The translations under genes were made by a program, and so were the position numbers. A stretch of DNA of 64,000 nt from Salminus brasiliensis. Lineage: Eukaryota; Chordata; Actinopteri; Characiformes; Bryconidae. The DNA is taken from contig NC_132879.1 of assembly GCF_030463535.1 (NCBI RefSeq), positions 43,342,970-43,406,969 of the forward strand. Direction: 5' to 3'. Positions 27,801 through 39,237 of this stretch are shown here, piece by piece (position 1 is the first letter of the stretch; the number at the start of each line of letters is the position of its first letter). Under the pieces are notes generated by a model. The model had not been told where the DNA came from and did no database searches. It saw nothing but the letters and a program-made list of their open reading frames with translations.

Positions 27801-28084
27801 GGAGATAAAGTTTTATTAATGGAGCATTCAGTTAAGTATGATGTTTGAATTTGTAATGTTAATTCCACCCAAACTGAGTATTGAATTATTCCTTGTACAT
27901 GATGTTTGTTCTTGATTGTGGGACAGAAGGTATGCTCTGGAATGCTTTGACTCCATGGGTAAAGACTGGTGTTCAGGAAATTCTTTTGTTTGGTACTCCT
28001 AAATGCAGGGGTATGAGTGGCAAGATTGTCCACAAGGTGGCCCTTTTAGTGCTTAAATAGCATGCAGTGCTGTGCAGTTAACCT
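24884..28084. other. Intergenic stretch between copy B and pseudogene H
   Basis: No gene was recognised apart from the Tc1-like element listed separately. It contains the 3' flank of copy B (no AATAAA within 300 nt of the stop), AT-rich sequence, and a short imperfect hairpin (CTGTTTACCAC/GTGGTAAACAG) at about 26930-26965. Confidence 0.5.
25690..26416 (+). mobile_element. Tc1-like transposon, internally deleted
   Basis: The ends TGCCAAAAGTATTC and GAATACTTTTGGCA form the terminal repeats of a very common fish Tc1 family. The plus-strand remnant encodes the N-terminal HTH region (PRSGRSCKMTERSRWMLRR in a split frame) and then jumps at about 26078 to the C-terminal region (FHHDFTPVHKARSIKTW). 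About half of the transposase has been lost, including one catalytic Asp. Confidence 0.85.
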
Positions 28085-28360
28085 GCCACTCCAGTGCCCG
28101 CTTAAGCTTAGAATGCTGTCCAAGTCTTCCTCACTCTGCTCAAAATCAAACACCTGTTTAAAGAAAAACAGCTGAATCCTGCATGTATTAGTGTTTACCC
28201 TCCTCTTAAAACATCTGATCCTAGCTAATGATCAAGCTAACCAATAAAATGTGCAGGGCCTCTAGGACCAGGGTTAGGAACCACTGATGTTTGGGCTGCC
28301 TACTATGTATGTGTAAAGATGTCAACACACATTTTTCCTGGAAAAAAAAAAAATCAATAA

Positions 28361-28485
28361 CAATAGCATTTTTTGCACAGCGCGTTACATCTTGGTTCAT
28401 TTTATATTTTATAGCACTGCATTCAGCTAAGTATATAATATATATATTATACAAGATGTAACGCCCTGTGCAAAAAACGCTATTG
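28361..28485. repeat. 34-bp near-perfect inverted repeat
   Basis: The arms 28361-28394 and 28452-28485 pair with only two mismatches around a 57-nt AT-rich centre. Arm sequence starts CAATAGCATTTTTTGCACAG. It may be a small MITE or a stem-loop; no coding capacity. Confidence 0.9.
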
Positions 28486-29169
28486 TAGAGAATTAAATTA
28501 TTTAGACTTCAGTCAAAGGTTCACATAAGTTGTTTTGAAATCACGCCATTCAGATTTTCTGTCATGATGGATTCCCCAGTGTAGCTAAACAACAACAATG
28601 TCTATACTAATCATTGTTACTTGTTTTAGTTAAAACTAGCCTACGGCTATAATCCAAAACATCTCTAATAGACATAGAAGGAATGTAGACTGACTGCTTA
28701 AAACCAGCCATGACAACACTCCCTATATTTAAAAGAAAGCATTATGTTATTTTTTATTTAAGTATTTTGTTATTAAAAATGTATTATTTTATAAACCTAA
28801 ATATATCATAAACCTTAACATTTAAAAGCATAAGTTCTAGTTTAATGCAGACATCTACACACTGTAATTAGCCTGTTTATCCAATCACCATCGCTGTGAT
28901 AAGGCTATTTCCCACTAATGATCCATGGTACTTTAAGCATTCTATCGATGGTGGATATTCATTAATTTTATGAGATCTACAATAAACACGGTGTAAAACA
29001 CTTACCAACATGCAGTATTTAAGAACAGTAAAGTGCAGTAACAGTACATTTTTCATAAATCCTTGCTCTATTATTACTACGTTTATTAGTATTAGAGTAG
29101 CTTGCTGGTATGTTAGCTATCTGACAAGCTTCTAGACTGATTTAAACAAGACCACTTTCTTACCTAGGT

Positions 29170-29417
29170 AAGTCTATCACTGTTGAAGTTCTATACACAC
29201 AGTAGAAAAAACAGCAAGCAGATTCTGCTAGTGTGGGTTCCCTGTATTTCAGCAATGCACTTAAAAGCTCCAATAGCCCCCCCCCCCCTTGTGGAGATCT
29301 ATACTTGAAGCTTGAATGGCTCTTGATACAGATCAGCTTTTGACCATTGCCATCAAGTACAGAGGTGCTGGTCCATTCTGAGCATTGTAGGCCAACATCA
29401 GGGTTGTGGAGTGACAT
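29170..29417 (-). mobile_element. L2-type LINE fragment in pseudogene H
   Basis: The minus-strand reading NPDVGLQCSEWTSTSVLDGN is the same out-of-frame translation given by the LINE at 3730-4203 (NPDAGLQSQEWTSPFVLDGN). It includes a C11 homopolymer tract at about 29279-29288. Confidence 0.6.
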
Positions 29418-30917
29418 GGCTAAACTTAGAAGTTACAGAGCAATGCTAAGCACATTGTACTCGACTGCTAATTCATATTAATGATCAATGTTTGGGGCTG
29501 ATGATCAATGATCAAATTCTGGCTACCTGGGCTACCTTTGTACTTGAGGCCTGGCTTATCAGAATGGCCTCAATTTGCATTCTGTTGAAATTAGAGATGC
29601 CGATGGACTTGGCGATCCGTGCATCCACCAGCTCCTCCATTTTCTTTATGATAGGAATATGATATGATAGAAGCATTTTAATTCAGGAATTAGAACATCC
29701 ACATTTACAGAATCTATGTCATGTTATGTAAATTGATTTACGTCCCATGTCTCCAGAAAGTTGCTGTTATCTGGAATGACTTGGTCCTCAGCATCAAAAG
29801 GAAAACTATCTTCTCCAGGCTGCAGATTCAGATCCAGCAGTCAGGTATTTTGCACATTTGGTGTCATTCACAATTTAAAATGTATAATGAATCCATTGAA
29901 TACATTAGGGCTGTGTATTGACAAGAACCTGGAGATAAGATATAATCACAGGAGTTACTATTCAATATATTGATAACTGTTATCACATAAAAACCACACC
30001 ATAATAAGCATAAAATCTGAGCAAAATCTGAGCTTTTTATGCATGTAAACTGTACAACTGTACAAAATCTGTATAAAATATATTATTAAAAATCAATATT
30101 GTGTTTTTGAGAATTGATACAGTATTGCAAAACATAATATCGCAATACTTTGATAGATTTATATTTTCATCCCTCCATAGAATATATCAGTAATTAGTCA
30201 GTGATCACACCTTGTAAGGCAGGTGTGGGAGACAAAAGCAAAAATTATGCATGTTGTCTATGACTTGACAGTTTTTTTAATATTATGCTTTTTTATAATC
30301 ATGGCATTAACACCAGCCCTTACTTCATTTGCATTCTCATAGAGATAGGCCCCATCATATGATGGTAACCAGACAGGATTGCTGCTTTTACAGCGTCTTC
30401 TACTTGACCTAGGAATGCCTGTGGAGAAACATTGCTGCCACTTTTAAACTTTGTGTCATGTAGTCCTAAACTACCAGTATATTGCATTGTTCAACCCCCT
30501 TAAACAGCCTATGGTACAGAAGTCCCTGTCCCTGCATTAGGGGATAAACTTGCCTGTTTGCTAACATACTGAATGGTTCTATACAAGAAATAGCTTTACA
30601 ATAGATTTGAGAAGGTTTTGGCATTGACTGTATTTTTTAATTCATGTTAGAGGTCTTGATTCTTTAGAGTGATCATGATAGCAATCAAAAGTTGCAATGT
30701 CAACATTAGTGTTGTAGACATCCTGACTCCTGATTTCTATCACCGTCACTCTAAGAAATTTGAGTTGGTAGTATTCTCTGAAATATGCCCTTTCAGAATT
30801 CCTGAATTCCTTTGTTTACAGACCAACAGCTGCTGGTTATGCAAAATGTTTGAATAATCTGTGGAACTATCCTCTCATTATCCTGCATATAACTGCTAAC
30901 AGTATTGAGAGTAGTAG

Positions 30918-30960
30918 ATAGTAGATGCCATAACAATGAAGCAATTTCTTTTCACCTACA
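30918..30960 (-). repeat. Duplicated AKR1B exon 1/5'UTR fragment
   Basis: TAGATGCCATAACAATGAAGC followed by TTTTCACCTA repeats the start-codon region of pseudogene H (31351-31395) about 420 bp away. It contains the ATG context but no further exon. Confidence 0.7.
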
Positions 30961-31440
30961 CTCACACTGTATCTGAATTCACACCTTATCCAGTGTCTTT
31001 TATCAATAGTAATGTAAACATTCAGATTATATCAAACCTGTACATTTAAATAGCTTTAAACAATATTTTAAATAGAACTATGTATAGTGTATGTAATGTG
31101 TGTATATGTACTTTCACCACTCACCTTTACACCTGTGTAATGTGACGTGACAATAAACGTGATTTGATTTAATAGGGACAAGTATAAAATAAATAGATAT
31201 TAAAAATAAAAAGAAGAATGGGAGGGACATCTAAGAAAACATCTGCAAGCATAATTCCTCAGTTGCTTAACCATTAAATTCAATTATATCAAAAGCAACC
31301 CTACCTCCCCTGTTCCCAAATGGGCATTCTTGCTCCAGTATTGAGAGTGACAGTAGAGGCCATAACAATGAAGCAGTTCCTTTTCACCTAGAGCTACATC
31401 AGTGAAGTAGCATTGCAATTATGAATGCACTAGCAGTTTC

Positions 31441-34025
31441 TCTGCTTTTTTAATAGAACTGCTAATGAGAAGATGCTAAAGAACTAAAATCTGCATAGAA
31501 AATGTTCCTTATTTTTCTGCGTTATGATTAAAAACTCAAAATCTGTGCAGTGACTAACAGCAAACAACTATAGAACTAAGAGTGAGCCACAAAGGAGCCT
31601 GTAGTTGGTTAACCACACCTAATATAGTGACCACACCTTACCTCTTAAGATTCCATAACCATAGTTATGTAATCCTATAGTGAAAGAGTGAAATAATTAA
31701 CCTCTGTAAATACAGTACTGTATTGGTATTGCAGATATGTCAGAGCTCTACAATTTCAGAAAGAAATATGAAAGAATTGCCTGTTGTAGCAGACTTAATC
31801 TTAGCAGAACATCACATGGGGTATCCAAACAGCCCTGTATGTGTTTCAGGGTTACTACCAATGCATGGAATACACCTTAAGTGATTATGAGCTCATAGCA
31901 CAACACAGTGATACATTTCAACTGCTGGCCTCCCAAACAACCCTGTGTTCTCATTAAAAGAAATTCTATCTGCTAAATTATACCATTGCTGTTGGAACAA
32001 AACATTATCTCTAAAATGAGAATGAGGAAGTTCATGTAAAAAGAAAAATGAGTAAATTGTTTAGAGTGATTTATATTTATCCTTTCACCATAAAATGATC
32101 GACTAAAACATAGAGACTAGCTTAGACTTACATAAACTCCACATTCATCTAAGAAGTTCTAATATGCTGGTCTGGTTTGCTGGTGTTTCTAGGTGGACAG
32201 TGTAGAAGGTGGTTGCCCTTTTAGATAAGAAACAAACAAAAAAATGGTTTCATCATGTCAGTGAGGATATATTAGATTTAGCTTACAAGTTATTGAGATT
32301 ATCTGTCACCAAGTTTTAATGGTTGGTATGGGATAGGATGCTTTAAACTTCTCCACCAGGGGGGCGCTGCTACACTGAACTAGCTACTAGCTCTGTATTT
32401 ATCATTAAACAAGAAAGAAAAAGTCACGATGAACAACAACACGCTGCCTCACTCGATTAGAAACAAACATGATCCTTCTTAGACTGTAATCTAATCCTGC
32501 TGGTAATCACTCTATTTTTAAAATGTACCTGTAATGTTTTACAGTTACTAGTTATATATATCCTAATTATGTAGCTAACATTGTTACATGTGCTCCCTTA
32601 CTGCCCAATCGGTGTATTTATATTACTCAACAGCTTTAAATAAATAAATAAAGAAACAAATAAATAAATATATGAATGAATGAATAAAAATAGCACAGAT
32701 CCTGGAGGTGGTTGTGCCAAAAAGCTTGTATGACTGAACATCAAAAGGTCAGTATCATTGTCAGGAACCCTAACTTTATAATGCATGGCTTCTGTGTCTG
32801 CCATAACCCATGATGAGCTCTTGGTATCTGCCATAACTTTGTAAACGCTCACTATTTAATGATAGCCCTTGAAGCCTGGCAACATAGTTAGTATTTATTT
32901 CTGGGGGTAGAACACTCCATGGTGTAGATGGTGTGTTTAAATTGCATTTCTGCACATTAGGAGTGAGGGAACTCTGAGGGCAGCTGCAACCGTAGACGTG
33001 AGGGATGGCAGCCCGACACTTAAAAGGCTGCACCATTCACTGTATATATAGCCATACTTTAATATATTGGCAGTTCAGCTATGGCTCTGGTACTTTAAAG
33101 ATTGGACACTCTTCATTGATTGCAGGATTTTCAAAAAGAAATGGGTTCAGTTGAACCAGTTTAGCTTCACTGAGGGTTTGCTTCATTGAGGCAAAGCCAT
33201 CTATCAAATACTTTTGTTGAGGAATGTAGTCCTATAAAACTGCTTTTCAACTGTTCAAACATTTTTAACAAAGACAGGGTGGTCCCACCACACAAAGCAC
33301 ACATGACCTGGTGAAGGCACAGTAAAACATTGAGTAATGGTCTGAATATTCAGAGAATCTGCTTTGTGAGAAACCATAGGCTCATTTGCTTCATCTACCA
33401 CACCTGAAGTACAGGTGTACTTTTGAGCTCACTTTATCCCACATGTTAACACAGTCAAGTCCAGTTGGTCTTTACTGTTTGAAAAATAGTGACAGGGCTT
33501 TTCTATACCAGAGTGCTGCAGAAATACCTGTCCATACGTTGGTTCAAGCAGAGTTAAGTTCTGTATTGTTCTTTCATGTGGGTTTTCTAAAAGAACAATA
33601 CATCTTCAGCTTGTACAAAGAGCAGTGACACAGATTTCCCAAGACCGTGAATGCAAAAAGAGAATGCACGCCAGCCCTGATTTGAATGTTTGGTGTAGTA
33701 TCTGTGTATCTCATTTACTGTCTGTCTGTTTATGTTCCTACACAAGATCTTTTGTTTGCAGGTATTGCAAACCCCTGTTGTAAATAGCAGGAAAAGTGTT
33801 ACTGCTGTTATGTTTCTACATAATAAAAAGTCAAGCTCAGTACTATTAAGTTTTTTAACCAAATGTATAAAGTATTTTTATTCATGTTATTTTCATTATC
33901 ATTAATACTCTTCACTTAAGAGCAGGGCAATTTAAGAAATTTGAGAAATAGTAAGTTTATAGGAAGCAAAATTTGACAATAAATTATGTACATTTTGGTG
34001 TGCTTTTTACACAGGAAAATGAGCA
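31441..34025. other. Intergenic stretch, no gene recognised
   Basis: AT-rich sequence with a small (AAAT)n tract at about 32640-32690. At 33080-33300 the minus strand can be read KYLIDGFASMKQTLSEAKL with adjoining stops, perhaps an old pseudogene or transposon; I could not identify it. Confidence 0.4.
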
Positions 34026-34040
34026 TTGATAGCATTGATC

Positions 34041-35360
34041 CACACCTAAACTTAATCTTAACCTAGCCTTAACCTACGCTTAACTCCCACTTTAATCTAC
34101 ACCTAAACCTAACCTTAATCCACACCTAAACTTAATCTTAACCTAGCCTTAACCTACGCTTAACTCCCACTTGAATCTACACCTAAACCTAACCTTAATC
34201 CACACCTAAACTTAATCTTAACCTAGCCTTAACCTACGCTTAACTCCCACTTTAATCTACACCTAAACCTAACCTTAATCCACACCTAAACTTAATCTTA
34301 ACCTAGCCTTAACCTACGCTTAATTCACACTTTAATCTACACCTAAACCTAACCTTAATCTACACCTAAACTTAATCTTAACCTAGCCTTAACCTACGCT
34401 TAACTCCCACTTTAATCTACACCTAAACCTAACCTTAATCTACACCTAAACTTAATCTTAACCTAGCCTTAACCTACGCTTAACTCACACTTTAATCTAC
34501 ACCTAAACCTAACCTTAATCCACACCTAAACTTAATCTTAACCTAGCCTTAACCTACGCTTAACTCCTACTTTAATCTACACCTAAACCTAACCTTAATC
34601 CACACCTAAACTTAATCTTAACCTAGCCTTAACCTACGCTTAACTCCCACTTTAATCTACACCTAAACCTAACCTTAATCTACACCTAAACTTAATCTTA
34701 ACCTAGCCTTAACCTATGCTTAACTCATACTTTAATCTACACCTAAACCTAACCTCAATCTACACCTAAACTTAATCTTAACCTAGCCTTAACCTACGCT
34801 TAACTCCCACTTTAATCTACACCTAAACCTAACCTTAATCCACACCTAAACTTAATCTTAACCTAGCCTTAACCTACGCTTAACTCATACTTTAATCTAC
34901 ACCTAAACCTAACCTTAATCTACACCTAAACTTAATCTTAACCTAGCCTTAACCTACGCTTAACTCCCACTTTAATCTACACCTAAACCTAACCTTAATC
35001 TACACCTAAACTTAATCTTAACCTAGCCTTAACCTACGCTTAACTCACACTTTAATCTACACCTAAACTTAATCTTAACCCAGCCTTAACCTACGCTTAA
35101 CTCACACTTTAATCTGCACCTAAACCTAACCTACACCTAAACTAAATCTTAACCTAGCCTTAACCTAATCTCAACCTACACTTTAATCTCCACCTAAACC
35201 TAATTCTAACCTAATCTATACATTAATTTACACCTAAACCTAGTTAACCTAATCTACACCTTAATCTACACCCAACCCTAATCTTAACCTACAACATAAT
35301 CTTCACCTAACCCTAACCTTAACCTGCATCTTAATCTACATCTAGACCTAATCTTAACCA
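34041..35360. repeat. 80-bp minisatellite of telomere-like words
   Basis: Thirteen nearly identical 80-bp units start at 34041 and repeat every 80 bp (34121, 34201 and so on to 35001). About 300 bp of degenerate repeats follow. Each unit is built from CCTAAA, CCTTAA and CCTAAC words, variants of the vertebrate telomere CCCTAA. The plus strand is almost free of G within the units, so the other strand is G-rich. Confidence 0.95.
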
Positions 35361-38300
35361 AAGTGAAATGAGGAATCCTTAGCGTTTCTCTATTGATGTC
35401 CGTCCATTAATTCCTGTTTTATAAGATCCAAATACAGCATTTTGTTTTCATTTCTTCTTCGAGTATAAGACAGACAGGTTGTGTGAGTGTGAGTGTGAGT
35501 GTGTATTTTGCCCAAAAGTGCCATCAGTGGACCAGTGCAAAAGATTTGTTGAATATTTTAACTGAAACAATTGACATATATGGACGTTTCAGTTGGGGAT
35601 CATGTTGAAATAAATAACTATCTGCAACACTACAGCCCTAATTAAGCCATTAATTAATAAAATAGTAGACATTGATCAATAACAATTGTTCATTAGCACT
35701 TCTTAGCAGTTTATACTACAGTAGGAGATTTTAGTCAGTTGTTTATTACGTTAAGCCTCTGATGCACATCATTGATGTAACCTAGGGTCAAAGGCTTGAT
35801 CAGGGGCCATTGTCCGAGTAACACTCACAGTCCACAATTCACCCATCCTGAACAACAGCCGTCTTTACAGGCCTTTTCTGCTGCCTCTGTGATGTCCTTC
35901 TTGACATTCCTTTTTGTAAATCAGACGCCAGGAAACCTGGCCTAAGGGTAGTAAAAGTCGTGTGTCATTGTAGCGTGTTGGAAACGTGTATTGTCTACCC
36001 ATGTCCTCTTTCAATGGTCTATGCTTTGCTGTTGCTGAGATACTTACTGCTAACCTAAAGTTTTGGGGAAAAAACAAATGTTATTATTCATCACTTACCC
36101 CAGATGCAGTCAATCAGCCATGACATGTTTGATATCTGAGGTGTGCCTTTTCCCCATGCGTATGGTTTACAACAGTCAAAAAAAGGATTTTGTAAAAAGC
36201 ATTCAATTAGACCATATTTAAACAGTTTGTGATGGTGTTAAAAGCAAACTGTATAATGGCTGCTCAGAACTGTGAGGCAGGTTGATCTGCTTTAGCTGGT
36301 GCAGGAAATGCATGCTCTGCTGTATTTCCTTTGTAGGGGGCTTGATATTGATGTCCTTCTTGAGATCCAGGGTGATTATAATTCTCAAGAACTGGATCAC
36401 AGCCAACAGTTTTGTCAAAGATGGTGAGCACTGGCAGGGGTGGAGGGCTTTGTTTTTGAGCATGTTCTGCTACAAGCTATTGGCTTCTCTGTAGAAGCAG
36501 CTGTTCAGCTATACGTATGCAGACAGATGCATCACCTTCTCTGATAAGACCAATCACTGTAGCGTCAGGATTTTGACAGAGCATACTTTTAAAAACCTAT
36601 TCATTCTTTTAAAAACAGATTTTAAATAAAAAAATGTATTGCTGATGTTTAGCTACAGGAAGAGAGTTGCTGCTCTTTGCCTGTAAGGAAGCTGCTAATC
36701 CATCTGCAAGTAGAGGCATGCAAGCCTTTCTAGGAGCTTGTTTTGGAGAAATATGAAAATGAAAGGATAGTATGAAATACCTGTCTGAAACAGGATTCCT
36801 GCAGGTGTTCTTAACTACTTAAATCTTAAACAGCCTATGGGCTGCCAGCGGGCCATCAGTGTTATTACAAACTTCTGTTACCAATAAATAGCCCCACCAG
36901 TTTGTACAGAAGTCCCTGTAGGTAGAGTAATATTAATTGTGTAATAAGCAGTGCTGTGTTAAGGGGTTAACTCAGGAGGTTTGTATGTGTCCTTTGTGTG
37001 CTTATAATAGTCTCTCAAAAACTTTTAGGACTACAGAGGTGAGAGTAAAGGTCTGCAACAACATATAACATATACAGTATAAATATGTAATATAAATACA
37101 ATATGAAATATTATAAACAATACAACATAAATTGAGCAGTAATATAATTAATATTAAACCTAAATAACAATAATAATAATTGTCAACAAAAAACTCTGCT
37201 ATCAATTAGTTGGCTTGATGATGGTTGTCCTGATGGCAAGTCCTATTTATATTACATTAACAAACACAGAGTGAGCAATTTGTGACTGTGCATGACACAA
37301 AAAGTGTGAGAGAGGTGTGAGACAAACACACAGAAACGCACTGTAACCTAATAATAAGCCCTATTTGAATGGGATTAAATGGAAACCTGGGCTAATTCTC
37401 TTTTCACAGGGGCACTTCTGTGATTTTATTTATGTCCCTCCCTCTCTAAAAAATTACAGGCAAAATGGCTGTGCTGTTTATCACTCAGAGGTGCTCTGTG
37501 TGTTTTTCCAGGTAAGTGCCTCAGTTAGGTACTAAATTTGCTCGCCATGTGGTGATTTTATTGCCGAGGAGGAGGAGACATAATGTCAATGTATCAAAAA
37601 GACCTGTTTTGGAGATTCTGGCATCCAGACAGGTTAGAGTGGCTATGTGTTGAGCTTTTTATGCTAGGTCTTCGGACCTGAATCGGTTCAGCTTGGGTGT
37701 TAAATTTGTGTTGTGTTGTTGCTGTGTCTCCTGAATCGAATCCAAATGATATAATATGTAAGGTATGTAAGATATTTCTAGATTTGTGTCTGTTCCATCT
37801 GCCTGAGGAAAATCAGAATGAGGATCTTCTAAAGAAGTCTGATGTACAAAGCCTTATCATTGAAAAAACATGGTTTTAGTTTGTATTGCAGTAGTCTGTT
37901 ACTATGTAGAGTTTTCAGTGATTATTAATGACCACAGTTTTTCTGTTTGGGTGGGGGGCTGTGTTAGTTTTGATTGGTATTCTTTGTATTGCGTGTTTTA
38001 TTAACATGGTTTATGTTTATTCTTACTGCTGGGGGTGTTTCGAACCCAGTCATAATATTGCCTTATTTGAATGCATTGCTGCTGCTTTTGATAAAATGAA
38101 AATAAAAATAAGGCCTTAAAAGGTTTTGAATGTTTTTCTACATTACTAAACCAGCTAAACTTGTATTAGGCAGGAAATAACTATAAAGCTCAAGGCACAA
38201 GTAATCAAAAGGCTGTGCCATATGTATTATTCATATTGTGAGATGGATTCAGACTCTTGTACTCTAGATCAACACAATGCACACCTATAGCAGAGCTGAA

Positions 38301-39237
38301 TCAGAGACCTGACTGCAAAACTCCTGAGCAAAACTGATGTCATGCATTATTACACAGCAGATGTTTCAGATAGATTTGCATTAGGGTGCAATTACAAGAA
38401 AGACCTGTGATTTGCTTGATGTTGTAAAAAATCAAATTGCATTTGTCAGATTCAAAAAAATAATAATAACAATAAACAAACAATCCCAAATAAATAGATG
38501 TCTTTATTCTCTTTTTTAAAGTCTCTGTTCTAGCCCTTTAGCTCGAGAAGCAAAGTAGCCTTTTCCTTGGTCCTGATAAGGCCTTTCCCCACAGTTCTTC
38601 AAACAACAACAATGCCGTTCCTCCTGTTTACTCTGTTCTCTCAGTTTGGAAATCATCTAATTACAGACCCTGGCTTCATATCTGCCCCTAACAAACAACT
38701 GATTTTCCTGTACTTTCTCTGCGAGCGTGGTGGATTCTGTCCCTAAAAAGACAGGCTAGGCCTTGGGGTCATGGCTCTTTTTTTTTGGGCTGAATTAGGT
38801 AGTTTCCAGAAAAGAAAATATCTTAACTGAGCAATCCTGCAGAACTTTACATACTAACTGCTGTCACTTATAAGTTATCCTACGTATAATATGTGGTTGT
38901 GTAGTGCTTAGTTTTACATATATTAATCTTAAATAATTACCCTGATTATACCCTTCATTCCGCTGAATATATTTTATTCACTACAAATCACCATCACTGC
39001 AAGCAACAAAGATTAAAATAGACTCATAAGCAAACGTGGATTGTATAGAATAAACCTTACATACCCTGTGAACTAAGGAGTAAGTTTGATTCATCTGGGT
39101 TTTTTCCAAGTTTAAACTTAATTTCTGTTGATGCAGTTCACACAAATTATCACATTATACTGTGTTTATGCATTTATATGATGAATTTGTCTGTAGGACA
39201 GAAGGAAGATTTTGACTGTATGGATAAGTAGTGGAGC
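35361..39237. other. Intergenic stretch, no gene recognised
   Basis: Contains a (GTGTGA)n tract at about 35480-35505, a copy of the short CCCCTTAA element at about 36800-36975, and AT-rich DNA. Short open frames (for example 37928-38119) show no family resemblance. Confidence 0.45.

Larger units (their letters stand above)
28085..31363 (-). pseudogene. AKR1B pseudogene H (exons 1, 2, 4, 5, 9 recognisable)
   Basis: Minus-strand decayed copy. Exon 1 (31305-31363) starts MASTVTLNTGARMPI and then loses 7 nt, shifting the frame. Exon 2 (about 30296-30418) retains GQVEDAVKAAILSGY, then has a 1-nt deletion at the catalytic Asp44 codon region, and its 3' part is gone. Exon 3 was not found. Exon 4 (29742-29819) is open (PDNSNFLETW). 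Exon 5 (about 29533-29643) keeps [15 protein letters not shown] but has a 1-nt deletion and has lost its NNQ end. Exon 9 (28085-28153, VFDFEQSEEDLDSIL) is truncated at its 3' end. Exons 6, 7, 8 and 10 were not found. A LINE fragment (29170-29417) lies in the gap. The 5' flank still resembles that of copy C. Confidence 0.85.

Noticed and set aside
34041-35060. CRISPR-like array (regular 80-bp repeats)
   Set aside because: There are no unique spacers; the whole 80-bp unit repeats. It is a minisatellite in a eukaryotic genome.
37928-38119. Hydrophobic 63-codon open frame as a membrane protein
   Set aside because: No splice signals or homology recognised, and the region is AT-rich; insufficient support.
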